A stretch of 64,000 nucleotides of DNA from an uncultured Lachnospiraceae bacterium. GTDB lineage: Bacteria; Bacillota; Clostridia; Lachnospirales; Lachnospiraceae. The stretch covers positions 1 to 64,000 of the forward strand of contig CAMWXE010000022.1 in NCBI GenBank assembly GCA_947178145.1. Reading direction: 5' to 3'. The position numbers and the translations under genes were made by a program. Below the pieces are notes generated by a model. It made no database searches and was not told the origin of the DNA. It worked only from the letters and a program-made list of their open reading frames with translations. Below, one piece after another: positions 1 through 8,024 of the stretch. Within the stretch, counting starts at the first letter, position 1; each line of letters starts with the position of its first letter.

Positions 1-2
1 AG

Positions 3-566
3 GTCGGAAGACTCCTGAAGAAGATCTATACGCTAAGACTCACCAACATGGAAGTGGAGAGCATCTTTGCAGATATGGTCAAAGGGTGGTTTGGCGGCAG
101 TGCGGAAGCGGCATACAATGATTTTATCAAAGCGCTTCTGCTCAATGATGTGGATTCGATGAATGAGTTTATGAATGAGATTGCACTTCAGAGCTTCTCA
201 AATTTTGACATCGCCCAAAGTACATCGTCCAAAGATGCCCCAGAGCGTTTTTATCACGGTTTTGTGCTGGGGCTGATGGTGGAGCTTTCCGGGCGGTTTG
301 TGATCACATCAAACAGGGAAAGCGGTTTTGGGCGTTATGATATCATACTCACACCCGGCGACAGGGAAAAGGACAATGCATATATTATAGAATTTAAGGT
401 GCATAAGCCCTTGAAAGAAAAAGACCTTGCGGAGACAGTCGCAAACGCGCTGAGGCAGATTGAAGAAAAACAATATGCGGCACAGCTGCGTGCAGAGGGC
501 TTTGCGCCGCAGCAGATCCGCAGGTACGGCTTTGCGTTTCGGGGGAAAGAGTGCCTGATTGGATAA
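3..566 (+). CDS. C-terminal part of an AAA-ATPase-like / PD-(D/E)XK nuclease family protein (5' end outside window)
   Basis: The reading frame is open from position 3 into an internal ATG at 48, so the gene begins upstream of the window and only its last ~187 codons are present. The visible part matches the nuclease-like C-terminal domain (formerly DUF1703) of the large clostridial AAA-ATPase-like family. Key blocks are FYHGFVLGLMVEL, ITSNRESGFGRYDIIL and IIEFKVH; the D..(E/K)xK arrangement (RYDIIL then IEFKV) is the PD-(D/E)XK core. The end, YGFAFRGKECLIG, is the usual family terminus, so the 3' end is intact. These proteins occur in many paralogous copies in gut Firmicutes. A role in nucleic-acid cleavage or mobile-element control is inferred for the family, not demonstrated here. 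Confidence 0.8.
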   Translation, partial: VGRLLKKIYTLRLTNMEVESIFADMVKGWFGGSAEAAYNDFIKALLLNDVDSMNEFMNEIALQSFSNFDIAQSTSSKDAPERFYHGFVLGLMVELSGRFVITSNRESGFGRYDIILTPGDREKDNAYIIEFKVHKPLKEKDLAETVANALRQIEEKQYAAQLRAEGFAPQQIRRYGFAFRGKECLIG

Positions 567-609
567 GAGAATATGGATAAGAGAATATGAATAAGGAGGA
601 TTATGACCA

Positions 610-2409
610 ATGGAAAAGGAATTAAAATCGCGCAGGGATATTCCTGTGGAATTGACGTGGGATCTGTCGCTGATCTATGCGACAGAGGAGGAGATGAATC
701 ACGATGTGGAGCGGGCGAAATCGCTCTGCAGCAGCATGGTGCAGGCGTACAAGGGCAAACTGGACACGCCGCAGGCGATCAATGCCTGTCTGGACGACTT
801 AAGAGAGTTCAACCGTCTGATTGTGCTGATCGGAAATTACTGTGATCTGGCGGTGTCTGTCGATTATTATGACACGCACAATCAGGAGCGCAACGAGGCG
901 TTTTCAAGTCTGATGGCGGAAATGCTCAGCAAGCTCAGTTTCATCGACAATGAGATAGCAGGTCAGGAGGACGCAGTGATTCAGGAGGCAGTCGAAATCT
1001 CCGCAGAAAACAAACACTATCTGCAGAATCTCCTGCGCATGAAACCGCACCTGCTCCACCCGGAGACGGAGCGTGCCCTGGCAGCGCTGTCCCAGACGAT
1101 TCAGGCGCCCTACCAGATATACAATATGGCAAAGCTGGCAGACATAAGGTTTGACTCCTTCACCGTAAATGGCAGGGCGTATCCCCTGGGCTACTCCCTG
1201 TTCGAGGACAATTATGAGTATGAGGAGGATACAGCAGTTCGGCGCAGCGCTTTTGCCGCGTTTTCGGCAAAGATACGCGAGTACGAGAATGTGACTGCGG
1301 CAGCTTACAACACACAGGTGCAGACCGAGAAGACCCTTGCAACACTCAGGGGCTTTGACTCCGTGTTTGACAGCCTCCTTTTCGGACAGAAGGTTACGAG
1401 GGAGATGTATCACCGTCAGATCGACCTGATCACGGAGAAGCTGGCGCCGCATATGCGCAGATACGCCCGTCTGCTCAAGAGAATACACAGGCTCGACCGC
1501 ATGACGTTTGCAGATTTAAAGATCGCCGTTGATCCGGAATATGACCCGAAAGTGACGATTGAGGAGTCGAGGGAGTATATCGAGAAGGGACTTTCCGTTA
1601 TGGGAGAGGATTATGTGGAGATGGTGCGGGAGGCTTACCGCGACCGGTGGGTTGATTTCGCCCAGAATCAGGGAAAATCGACAGGCGGATTCTGTGCAAG
1701 TCCTTATGGAAAAAATTCATTTATCTTATTGTCGTGGAATGAGCGCATGTCAAACGTCTTTACACTGGCGCATGAGTTGGGACATGCGGGGCACTTTAAG
1801 TCCTGCAACAGCAGCCAGTCCATCTTTGACACCGATGTGTCTACGTATTTTGTGGAAGCGCCCTCGACGATGAACGAGCTGCTGATGGCGCATTACCTGT
1901 TGAAGACGAACCCGGACCCGCGGTTCCGCCGCTGGGTGTTGTCCTGTATGATTGGCAATACGTACTATCACAATTTTGTCACGCATCTGATGGAAGCGGC
2001 TTATCAGAGAGAGGTTTACAAGATCGTCGACGACGGCGGCAGTGTCAACGCCGAGACGCTTACCCGGCTCATGCGGGAGACGCTGCAGGCCTTCTGGGGT
2101 GAGGATGTGGAAATCTCAGACGATGCGGCGCACACATGGATGCGCCAGCCGCACTATTATATGGGGCTGTATTCCTACACCTACAGCGCGGGACTTACTG
2201 TTGCCACACAGGTGTGCAGGCGCATAGAGAAGGAGGGAGCACAGGCCGTGGAGGACTGGAAGAAGGTGCTCGCCGCAGGCAGCACGCTCGACCCGGTGGG
2301 ACTGGCGAAACTTGCAGGAATCGATATCACCACGGATGCGCCGCTCCTGGATACCATAGCCTATATCGGGGAGATCATTGATGAGATTGAGAAATTGACA
2401 GATTGCTAG
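610..2409 (+). CDS. pepF: Oligoendopeptidase F (M3 metallopeptidase)
   Basis: Cytoplasmic zinc peptidase of family M3 that cleaves short peptides. The protein is 599 aa, the normal PepF length. It has an N-terminal helical domain and the catalytic HELGHAGHF motif at about residues 388-396 (HExxH zinc ligands and base), with a downstream region (YFVEAPSTMNELL) supplying the third, Glu ligand. An AAGGAGG ribosome site at about 591-598 sits properly before ATG 610; an earlier ATG at 603 is in another frame. The TAG stop is unusual. Its TA is the left target-site duplication of the adjacent MITE and its G is the element's first base, so insertion fixed the present C-terminus (EKLTDC). Whether residues were lost cannot be told without a homologue. 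Confidence 0.95.
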   Translation: MEKELKSRRDIPVELTWDLSLIYATEEEMNHDVERAKSLCSSMVQAYKGKLDTPQAINACLDDLREFNRLIVLIGNYCDLAVSVDYYDTHNQERNEAFSSLMAEMLSKLSFIDNEIAGQEDAVIQEAVEISAENKHYLQNLLRMKPHLLHPETERALAALSQTIQAPYQIYNMAKLADIRFDSFTVNGRAYPLGYSLFEDNYEYEEDTAVRRSAFAAFSAKIREYENVTAAAYNTQVQTEKTLATLRGFDSVFDSLLFGQKVTREMYHRQIDLITEKLAPHMRRYARLLKRIHRLDRMTFADLKIAVDPEYDPKVTIEESREYIEKGLSVMGEDYVEMVREAYRDRWVDFAQNQGKSTGGFCASPYGKNSFILLSWNERMSNVFTLAHELGHAGHFKSCNSSQSIFDTDVSTYFVEAPSTMNELLMAHYLLKTNPDPRFRRWVLSCMIGNTYYHNFVTHLMEAAYQREVYKIVDDGGSVNAETLTRLMRETLQAFWGEDVEISDDAAHTWMRQPHYYMGLYSYTYSAGLTVATQVCRRIEKEGAQAVEDWKKVLAAGSTLDPVGLAKLAGIDITTDAPLLDTIAYIGEIIDEIEKLTDC

Positions 2410-2629
2410 AGTGTGTTTGAAAAATGCTTTCTGTCAGATGTGTGTCACAATTTGTGGGAGATTAAGTCATCCTACAGATGACTCGCCAAATGAAGGGTGC
2501 ATAGGAGGCAAAGGCATAAAGGGCAATGCCTTATGTAACCTGAATTTGGTGCAAATATCACGCAAAGTGGTGAATACGACGCGTACGCGTCGTTATGCAG
2601 ATGGCAGGAATGGTTTTTCGAACACGCTC
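2409..2629 (+). mobile_element. MITE-like element with TA target duplication (221 bp)
   Basis: The ends are imperfect inverted repeats: GAGTGTGTTTGAAAAA at the left, and GAGCGTGTTCGAAAAA when the right end is read on the other strand. They are flanked by TA at 2407-2408 and 2630-2631, as expected for IS630/Tc1-mariner-type transposition. No transposase is encoded. The interior folds into several perfect hairpins: GTCATC/GATGAC near 2466, AAGGCAT/ATGCCTT near 2511-2531, and an 18-bp palindrome ACGACGCGTACGCGTCGT at 2576-2593. An open frame across it (2411-2632) has no ribosome site and is not a gene. It may act as a terminator for pepF. Confidence 0.75.
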
Positions 2630-2657
2630 TAGGCTGCCTTGGGGAGTGAGGTTGAAT

Positions 2658-3128
2658 ATGAACAAAATGATCGTTTATCATGGCAGTACAGAGATTGTAC
2701 GAGAACCAGAAATTCGAATAACTAAATTTAATAAAGATTTTTATTTTGGCTTTTATTGTACAATAATGAAAGAGCAGGCAAAACGTTGGGCTATGCGGTT
2801 TGGGAGAAGTGGATATGTCAGCTGTTATGAATATACTCCGAATAAAGAATTGAAAATGCTTAAATTTGATAAAATGACAGAGAGCTGGCTGGATTTTATT
2901 GTGGATTGTCGTGCTGGGATTGCCCATGACTATGATATTGTAGAAGGACCAATGGCGGATGATACAATTTATAACTATATTCAAGGCTTTATTGATGGGA
3001 AATATTCAAGAGCCGCGTTTTGGGAGCTGGCAAAATTTAAGTATCCTACACACCAAATCAGCTTTCATACAGCAAGAGCATTGAATACCCTGAGATTTAT
3101 AGAGGGAGTTTTAGAAAATGAAGAATAA
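2658..3128 (+). CDS. DUF3990 family protein (candidate ADP-ribosyltransferase-fold toxin)
   Basis: A 156-aa protein whose first residues MIVYHGS and the following FYFGFYCTIMKEQAKRWAMRF match the DUF3990 pattern (YHGS near the start, then GFY.T...QA..WA). As I recall the family, it shares the ADP-ribosyltransferase fold; that assignment is from memory. The start is taken at ATG 2658, preceded by GGGAGTGAGG, because the frame upstream (from 2595) runs through the MITE end. The stop overlaps the start of the next gene by 11 bp, indicating translational coupling. Strongly AT-rich codon use differs from pepF and vanG on either side, which suggests horizontal acquisition. Toxin activity is inference. 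Confidence 0.6.
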   Translation: MNKMIVYHGSTEIVREPEIRITKFNKDFYFGFYCTIMKEQAKRWAMRFGRSGYVSCYEYTPNKELKMLKFDKMTESWLDFIVDCRAGIAHDYDIVEGPMADDTIYNYIQGFIDGKYSRAAFWELAKFKYPTHQISFHTARALNTLRFIEGVLENEE

Positions 3129-3555
3129 TAATGATTTGTTTTTTGTGTGCAGTTTAATTGAGTATATTGCCAGAAAAACGAAAAACCGCAGATATGATGT
3201 TGTAATGCAATTGGGAAATGATATACAGCAGATATATGAATATGCAGATGTTTTTCACTGTGAGTCAATAGAGAAGGTTGCAGACGATTTTATACAAAAA
3301 GATGCTATAACAGAGGGAAATTATGATAATCTAATCAATTGTAAGTACACAATTCCAGATTATTGGGATATCGGGGAAGTCTTTGCGCGTTTGATTGAAG
3401 ATTGTTATGGGGAGGAAGAGGTTGTAAAAGGAATCAACGAAGTATATCGATCCTGGCTGGCGGATCGGATTTTAATGTTTAATTCGGATTTATATTATCA
3501 ATCAAGAGAATATATTGCAGTTTGCTATAAGGAGGGAGAGCTGTTATTGGCATAG
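3118..3555 (+). CDS. DUF3791-like protein, partner of the DUF3990 gene
   Basis: A 145-aa acidic protein beginning inside the end of the DUF3990 gene. The first ~60 residues (FFVCSLIEYIARKTKNRRYDVV...YADVFHCESIEKVADDFI) resemble DUF3791, a short helical domain often encoded next to DUF3990. The remaining ~80 residues (IPDYWDIGEVFARLIEDCYG...) are an additional domain I do not recognise. The overlapping two-gene layout, with the small partner translated from the toxin-like gene's end, fits a toxin/antitoxin-type pair, but no direct evidence of neutralisation exists in the sequence. No terminator with a T-run follows it. Confidence 0.5.
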   Translation: MKNNNDLFFVCSLIEYIARKTKNRRYDVVMQLGNDIQQIYEYADVFHCESIEKVADDFIQKDAITEGNYDNLINCKYTIPDYWDIGEVFARLIEDCYGEEEVVKGINEVYRSWLADRILMFNSDLYYQSREYIAVCYKEGELLLA

Positions 3556-3717
3556 TAAGAAAATCGTAAGATTCCCGGGAGAAAATCTTCATAAAGGCGA
3601 TAGAAATCCTACAAACATCAGGGAACTTGTTCTGATACAATGACTGCATCATAATGAGTTCCTTTTTGTGTTAAGAAATCATTATGCAATCTTAATCATT
3701 TTTAAGGATTTGCATCA

Positions 3718-3746
3718 TTGGATATTAAAAAATTTTTCCGTATACT
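3718..3746 (+). promoter_or_regulatory. Sigma-A type promoter of the vanG operon
   Basis: TTGGAT (3718-3723), a 17-bp spacer, then TATACT (3741-3746), giving a leader of about 125 nt before vanG. The remaining 3556-3876 stretch is AT-rich, with an AAGATT/AATCTT hairpin near 3572 that lacks a T-run and no other recognisable gene. I cannot identify a VanR-type binding site, and no two-component genes adjoin the operon. Confidence 0.6.
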
Positions 3747-3876
3747 CGTTACATATCGCAAAGAAATAATGGATTTCCGAGTGAATTCTTTTGGGATTGT
3801 TTTTTAGAGAATACTTAGAGATCGTTATGTTATTATAAAACATTGAAAACAAGAAGAGGAAGGGGAATGGAGAGAG

Positions 3877-4929
3877 ATGAAAAACATAGTCGTTATTTTT
3901 GGAGGGGCATCTTCGGAGTACGAGGTTTCGCTGCAGTCAGCATATGCAGTGATCAACAACATTGACAGGGAAAAATACAACCCGGTGACAGTCGGTATCT
4001 CGCGGGAGGGAAGCTGGTTCCATTTTACAGGGGATATCGACAAGATCAAGGAGAATACATGGTGCAATGCGGCGGACTGTGTACCTGCGGTGATTTCGCC
4101 GGACAGGACAGCGCACCAGTTGATTCTGTTACAGAAAGAAGGGATCAAAACCATTTCAATCGACGCAGTTTTTCCTGTGCTGCACGGGCGCAACGGCGAG
4201 GACGGAACGGTTCAGGGGATTGCGGAGCTTGCAGGGATTCCGCTTGTCGGCTGCGGCACACTGGCATCTGCGCTCTGTATGGACAAGGACAGGGCGCACA
4301 GGCTGGCGGGACTGGCAGGCGTGCGTGTGCCAAGGGCGATGGTGCTGACAGATAACAGTGCAGTCAACAAGGCGTTTGATTTTGCAAGGGAAATCGGATT
4401 TCCGGTCTTTGTTAAGCCTGTGAAAGCAGGTTCTTCCTATGGCGTGACAAAAGTGGAGGACATGGAACAGCTCTCACCGGCGGTAGCACTCGCTTTCCAA
4501 TATGACAACCGTGTCATTTTGGAGGAGACAATCGAAGGCTTTGAGGTGGGCTGTGCCGTCTGCGGCAGCGACAGGCTGACTGTCGGGGAAGTCGATGAGA
4601 TTGCGCTTGACCAGACAGGATTTTTTGATTACACGGAGAAATACACACTCAAGACCGCAGCGATCCATGTGCCGGCGAGGATTTCGTCAGACAAAGCGCA
4701 GGAGATCAAGGAGGCTGCCAAAAGGATTTACAAAGCACTGGACTGTTCCGGCTTTGCGCGGGTGGACATGTTTCTGACGCCGGAGGGTGAGGTTGTATTT
4801 AATGAGGTGAATACGATACCAGGATTTACAGAGCACAGCCGCTATCCGGGCATGATGAGGGCGGCAGGATACAGCTTTGCCGGGATACTGGACAGAATTA
4901 TCGGGCAGTGTTTTGAGAAAGATGAATGA
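3877..4929 (+). CDS. vanG: D-alanine--D-serine ligase, VanG type
   Basis: ATP-grasp ligase joining D-Ala to D-Ser, giving peptidoglycan precursors with low vancomycin affinity. The 350-aa protein closely follows VanG throughout: IFGGASSEYEVSLQSA at the N-terminus, VFPVLHGRNGEDGT, LASALCMDKDRAH, VKPVKAGSSYGVTK, and FDYTEKYTLK (about residues 250-259, omega loop) with the VanG-type EKY signature rather than the Ddl KY pattern. It ends with the metal/ATP motif NEVNTIPGFT. GGAGAGAG precedes ATG 3877. It is the first gene of a three-gene operon with vanXY and vanT. Substrate specificity for D-Ser is inferred from homology and from the serine racemase gene downstream. Confidence 0.92.
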   Translation: MKNIVVIFGGASSEYEVSLQSAYAVINNIDREKYNPVTVGISREGSWFHFTGDIDKIKENTWCNAADCVPAVISPDRTAHQLILLQKEGIKTISIDAVFPVLHGRNGEDGTVQGIAELAGIPLVGCGTLASALCMDKDRAHRLAGLAGVRVPRAMVLTDNSAVNKAFDFAREIGFPVFVKPVKAGSSYGVTKVEDMEQLSPAVALAFQYDNRVILEETIEGFEVGCAVCGSDRLTVGEVDEIALDQTGFFDYTEKYTLKTAAIHVPARISSDKAQEIKEAAKRIYKALDCSGFARVDMFLTPEGEVVFNEVNTIPGFTEHSRYPGMMRAAGYSFAGILDRIIGQCFEKDE

Positions 4930-4972
4930 CTGGAAACGGAAGATGGAACGGTTAAAAGGGGGACAACAGGAT

Positions 4973-5779
4973 ATGAAAACAGTTTTGTTAAAATACGAGG
5001 ATATTCACAAGGGATATCTGATTTTAGTGAACAAAGAATACCGATATTACGAGCAGCGTCAGAATCTGTCCTATGCAGGCGTATGGAACGGTGAGGAGAT
5101 TTTGTATGGGAGCATGCCCCTAGAGAGCATGCTCTTGGAGAGCATGCTCTTGGAGAGCAGGGCAAATCACGAGCTGAACAAGCTGATGGAGGAGATTGGC
5201 GGCTGGAAATATATCGTACCAGTGAGCGCGTGGCGTTCTCTTTCGGAGCAGCAGGAAATCTGGGATCAGTCCCTGCAGGAGAGCGGACAGGAGTTCACGG
5301 AACAATATGTCGCCATTCCCGGACATAGCGAGCATCAGACCGGGCTGGCGATAGACCTTGCATGGAAACAGGAGGAGATTGATTTTATCCGCCCGTATTT
5401 TCCGTATGAGGGCATCTGTCAGACTTTTCGCCAAAAGGCAGTAAAGTATGGACTGATACAGCGCTACCAGGAAGAAAAGCAGTCTGTCACACAGATAGGG
5501 CATGAGCCGTGGCATTTCCGGTATGTGGGGACACCGCATGCGGAGATTATGGCACAGAAGGGATTTGCGCTTGAGGAATATATTGCGTTTTTAAAGGATT
5601 TTTGTTATGGGAAAAATCCATTTATTTTTCAGAAATATAAGATATCTTTTGTGAAGGCAGCGGGTGATGTGACAGAGATTGCGATAGATGACGCGCATCC
5701 ATACTGTATTTCGGGAAATAACTGTGATGGGTTTATCGTGACAGAGGTTATCGGAAAAGAGGATAGAGATGAGAGCTGA
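4973..5779 (+). CDS. vanXY: D,D-peptidase/carboxypeptidase of the VanXY/VanY type (M15)
   Basis: Zinc D,D-peptidase that removes D-Ala-terminated precursors so that only D-Ala-D-Ser ends remain. Zinc motifs of the M15B family are complete: PGHSEHQTGLAIDL (SxHxxGxAxD, about residues 116-129) and GHEPWHFRYV (ExxWHxR). A C-terminal extension after residue ~205 carries an ISGNN.DGFIVT motif seen, as I recall, in VanXY of Clostridioides cryptic vanG clusters. I choose ATG 4973, preceded by AGGGGG; an in-frame ATG at 4922 overlaps the vanG stop (ATGAATGA) and is possible. An in-frame 15-bp tandem repeat at about 5114-5158 encodes three LES-containing units (PLES-MLLES-MLLES). No signal peptide is evident, so the protein should be cytoplasmic. 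Confidence 0.88.
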   Translation: MKTVLLKYEDIHKGYLILVNKEYRYYEQRQNLSYAGVWNGEEILYGSMPLESMLLESMLLESRANHELNKLMEEIGGWKYIVPVSAWRSLSEQQEIWDQSLQESGQEFTEQYVAIPGHSEHQTGLAIDLAWKQEEIDFIRPYFPYEGICQTFRQKAVKYGLIQRYQEEKQSVTQIGHEPWHFRYVGTPHAEIMAQKGFALEEYIAFLKDFCYGKNPFIFQKYKISFVKAAGDVTEIAIDDAHPYCISGNNCDGFIVTEVIGKEDRDES

Positions 5780-7961
5780 AGAGAAAAGCCATGAGAAGCG
5801 TTATACAGGAATCGACTTCTTTCGGCTGGCTGCGGCACTGTTGATCATCACGATTCACACATCGCCGCTTGCTGGTATCAGTGAGACGGGTGATTTCATT
5901 CTGACACGCATTGCCGCGCGTGTTGCGGTTCCGTTCTTCTTTGTGACTTCCGGATTTTTCCTGATTTCCAGATACAATTACCAGATTGGAAAATTAGGCG
6001 CTTTTGTGAGGAAGACAGCGCTGATCTACGGTGCTGCAATACTGATTTACATACCAGTCAATCTTTACAATGGCTATTTCAAAATGGAGAATCTGCTGCC
6101 CAATCTCATAAAGGATATTGTGTTTGACGGGACGCTGTATCATCTGTGGTATCTGCCAGCATCGATCACTGGCGGGGCGGCTGCGTGGTATCTGGTGAAA
6201 AAGCTGGATTACAAGAGGGCGTTTGCGGTGACGGCCGTGTTTTATCTCATCGGTCTGTTCGGGGACAGTTACTATGGACTGGCGGAGAAAAATCTGGTTT
6301 GCAGCCGTTTTTATGCGCTTCTTTTTCAGGTATCAGATTACACGAGAAACGGCATTTTCTTTGCACCGGTCTTTTTCGTAACAGGCGGGTTTATCGCGGA
6401 CCGCAAGGAGGAAGCTGCATGCAATGAAACGCAATGCAGGGATTCTGAGCCGCGAAAAATGGCGTCTGTAAAAGATGGCGTCTGCTTTGGGCTGATACTG
6501 GCACTGATGCTGGCGGAAGGGCTTACGCTGCATCATTTTCAGATACAAAGGCATGACAGTATGTATGTGTTTCTGCCGCCGTGTGTGTACTTTCTCTTTT
6601 CTTTCCTTCTGCAGTTCAGGGGAAAGCGCCATGCGTGTCTGCGGGATGTGTCGCTGATCGTCTATCTCATCCACCCGATGATGATCGTCGTGATCCGCAT
6701 GTTTGCAAAGCTGCTTCAGATACAGGGGCTGCTCGTGGACAATAGTGTGGTTCATTTCCTCGCAGTCACAGCGGCATCGGTCGGGTTCAGCGTGGCGGCG
6801 GCAGGATTGTGGAGCCGGTATGGGCACAGACATAAACAGCGCAATACCGATACCGACAGGGCCTATATAGAAATCAATCTGGAAAATCTGGAGCACAATG
6901 TAGCGGTTCTGGGCAGGGCAATGCCACGGGGATGTGAGCTGATGGCGGTAGTGAAAGCGGAGGCATACGGACATGGAATCTGTGAAATCGCGATACATCT
7001 GGACAGAATCGGTGTCAGGGCGTTTGCAGCGGCCACGATTGACGAGGGTATCAGACTGCGCAGATGCGGTATCAGGGGCGAAATTCTGATTCTTGGCTAC
7101 ACAGCGCCTGAGCGGGCAAGAGAGCTTCGCAAATACGACCTTACGCAGACACTAATTGATTATGACTATGCCTGCAGACTGGCGGAGCAGGGCTGCACGG
7201 TCAAGGTTCATATGAAAATTGACACAGGGATGCACAGGCTTGGATTTGATTCTGATTTTAATATAGAAGAAATCCTGTGTGTCTTTGCGATGGAGCATCT
7301 TGTCATAAACGGCATCTATACCCATCTGTGTGTCGCGGACAGTCTGGAGGAAGAGGATGTCCGTTTTACAAAACAGCAGATTGCAAATTTTTACGGCGTT
7401 TTGAGACAGTTGAAAAAGGAAGGGATACGCATTCCGAAAATCCATATACAGAGCAGCTATGGATTGCTGAATTACCCGGAACTAAAATGCAATTATGTCA
7501 GGGCGGGAGTCGCCCTGTACGGTGTCCTGAGCACTCCGGATGCACAGACGAAACTGCAGCCTGACTTGCGGCCAGTGCTCGCGCTGAAGGCGAAAGTGAT
7601 TCTGCTCAGGTTCGTTCCGCAAGGGGAATCCGTCGGTTACGGCAGAACCTTTGTCGCCGACAGGGACAGCGTCATTGCCATACTGCCCGTCGGCTATGCG
7701 GATGGGTTTCCGCGGAATCTGTCCGGCAGAGACAGCTATGTACTGATCAATGGGAGCTGGGCGCCGATTGTCGGGAGAATCTGCATGGATCAGCTTGCAG
7801 TTGATGTCACCGATCTTGCCGATATCGAAGTCGGCATGACCGCGACGCTGATTGGCAGTGATGGCAGTGAGACGAGCGATGCGCCGACGGTGGCTATGGA
7901 TTCCGGGAGCATCACGAACGAGCTGTTGAGCCGTCTTGGGAGCCGCCTGGGAAGAATATGA
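5769..7961 (+). CDS. vanT: Membrane serine racemase VanT (acyltransferase-3 domain + alanine/serine racemase)
   Basis: Supplies D-serine. Residues ~1-350 are a multi-pass membrane domain of the acyltransferase-3 type (FFRLAAALLIITIHTSPL at the start, about ten hydrophobic segments) thought to take up L-serine. Residues ~362-730 are a fold-type III PLP racemase, with the Schiff-base lysine in VVKAEAYGHG (about Lys396), substrate/PLP motifs NYVRAGVALYG and SVGYGRTF, and GRICMDQLAVDVTD near the C-terminus. The 730-aa length agrees with VanT of vanG/vanC clusters. ATG 5769 lies inside the vanXY end (11-bp overlap), so the two are coupled. It is the last gene of the operon, followed by a strong terminator. 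Confidence 0.92.
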   Translation: MRAEEKSHEKRYTGIDFFRLAAALLIITIHTSPLAGISETGDFILTRIAARVAVPFFFVTSGFFLISRYNYQIGKLGAFVRKTALIYGAAILIYIPVNLYNGYFKMENLLPNLIKDIVFDGTLYHLWYLPASITGGAAAWYLVKKLDYKRAFAVTAVFYLIGLFGDSYYGLAEKNLVCSRFYALLFQVSDYTRNGIFFAPVFFVTGGFIADRKEEAACNETQCRDSEPRKMASVKDGVCFGLILALMLAEGLTLHHFQIQRHDSMYVFLPPCVYFLFSFLLQFRGKRHACLRDVSLIVYLIHPMMIVVIRMFAKLLQIQGLLVDNSVVHFLAVTAASVGFSVAAAGLWSRYGHRHKQRNTDTDRAYIEINLENLEHNVAVLGRAMPRGCELMAVVKAEAYGHGICEIAIHLDRIGVRAFAAATIDEGIRLRRCGIRGEILILGYTAPERARELRKYDLTQTLIDYDYACRLAEQGCTVKVHMKIDTGMHRLGFDSDFNIEEILCVFAMEHLVINGIYTHLCVADSLEEEDVRFTKQQIANFYGVLRQLKKEGIRIPKIHIQSSYGLLNYPELKCNYVRAGVALYGVLSTPDAQTKLQPDLRPVLALKAKVILLRFVPQGESVGYGRTFVADRDSVIAILPVGYADGFPRNLSGRDSYVLINGSWAPIVGRICMDQLAVDVTDLADIEVGMTATLIGSDGSETSDAPTVAMDSGSITNELLSRLGSRLGRI

Positions 7962-7968
7962 AAATGAA

Positions 7969-8008
7969 GGCACCCATCCTGACGTTGGATTGGTGCCGAG
8001 ATTTTTTT
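7969..8008 (+). terminator. Rho-independent terminator after vanT
   Basis: Stem GGCACCCATCC / GGATTGGTGCC (one mismatch) with loop TGACGTT, followed closely by seven T residues. It ends the van operon just before the convergent helicase gene. Confidence 0.85.
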
Positions 8009-8024
8009 AGTAACTGTCAATAAG

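Noticed and set aside
2411-2632. 73-aa frame MCLKNAFCQMC...
   Set aside because: It is confined to the MITE, has no ribosome site and simply reads through its hairpins.
3556-3876. T-box or riboswitch upstream of vanG
   Set aside because: No T-box sequence, no conserved aptamer core; only a promoter and a weak hairpin are visible.
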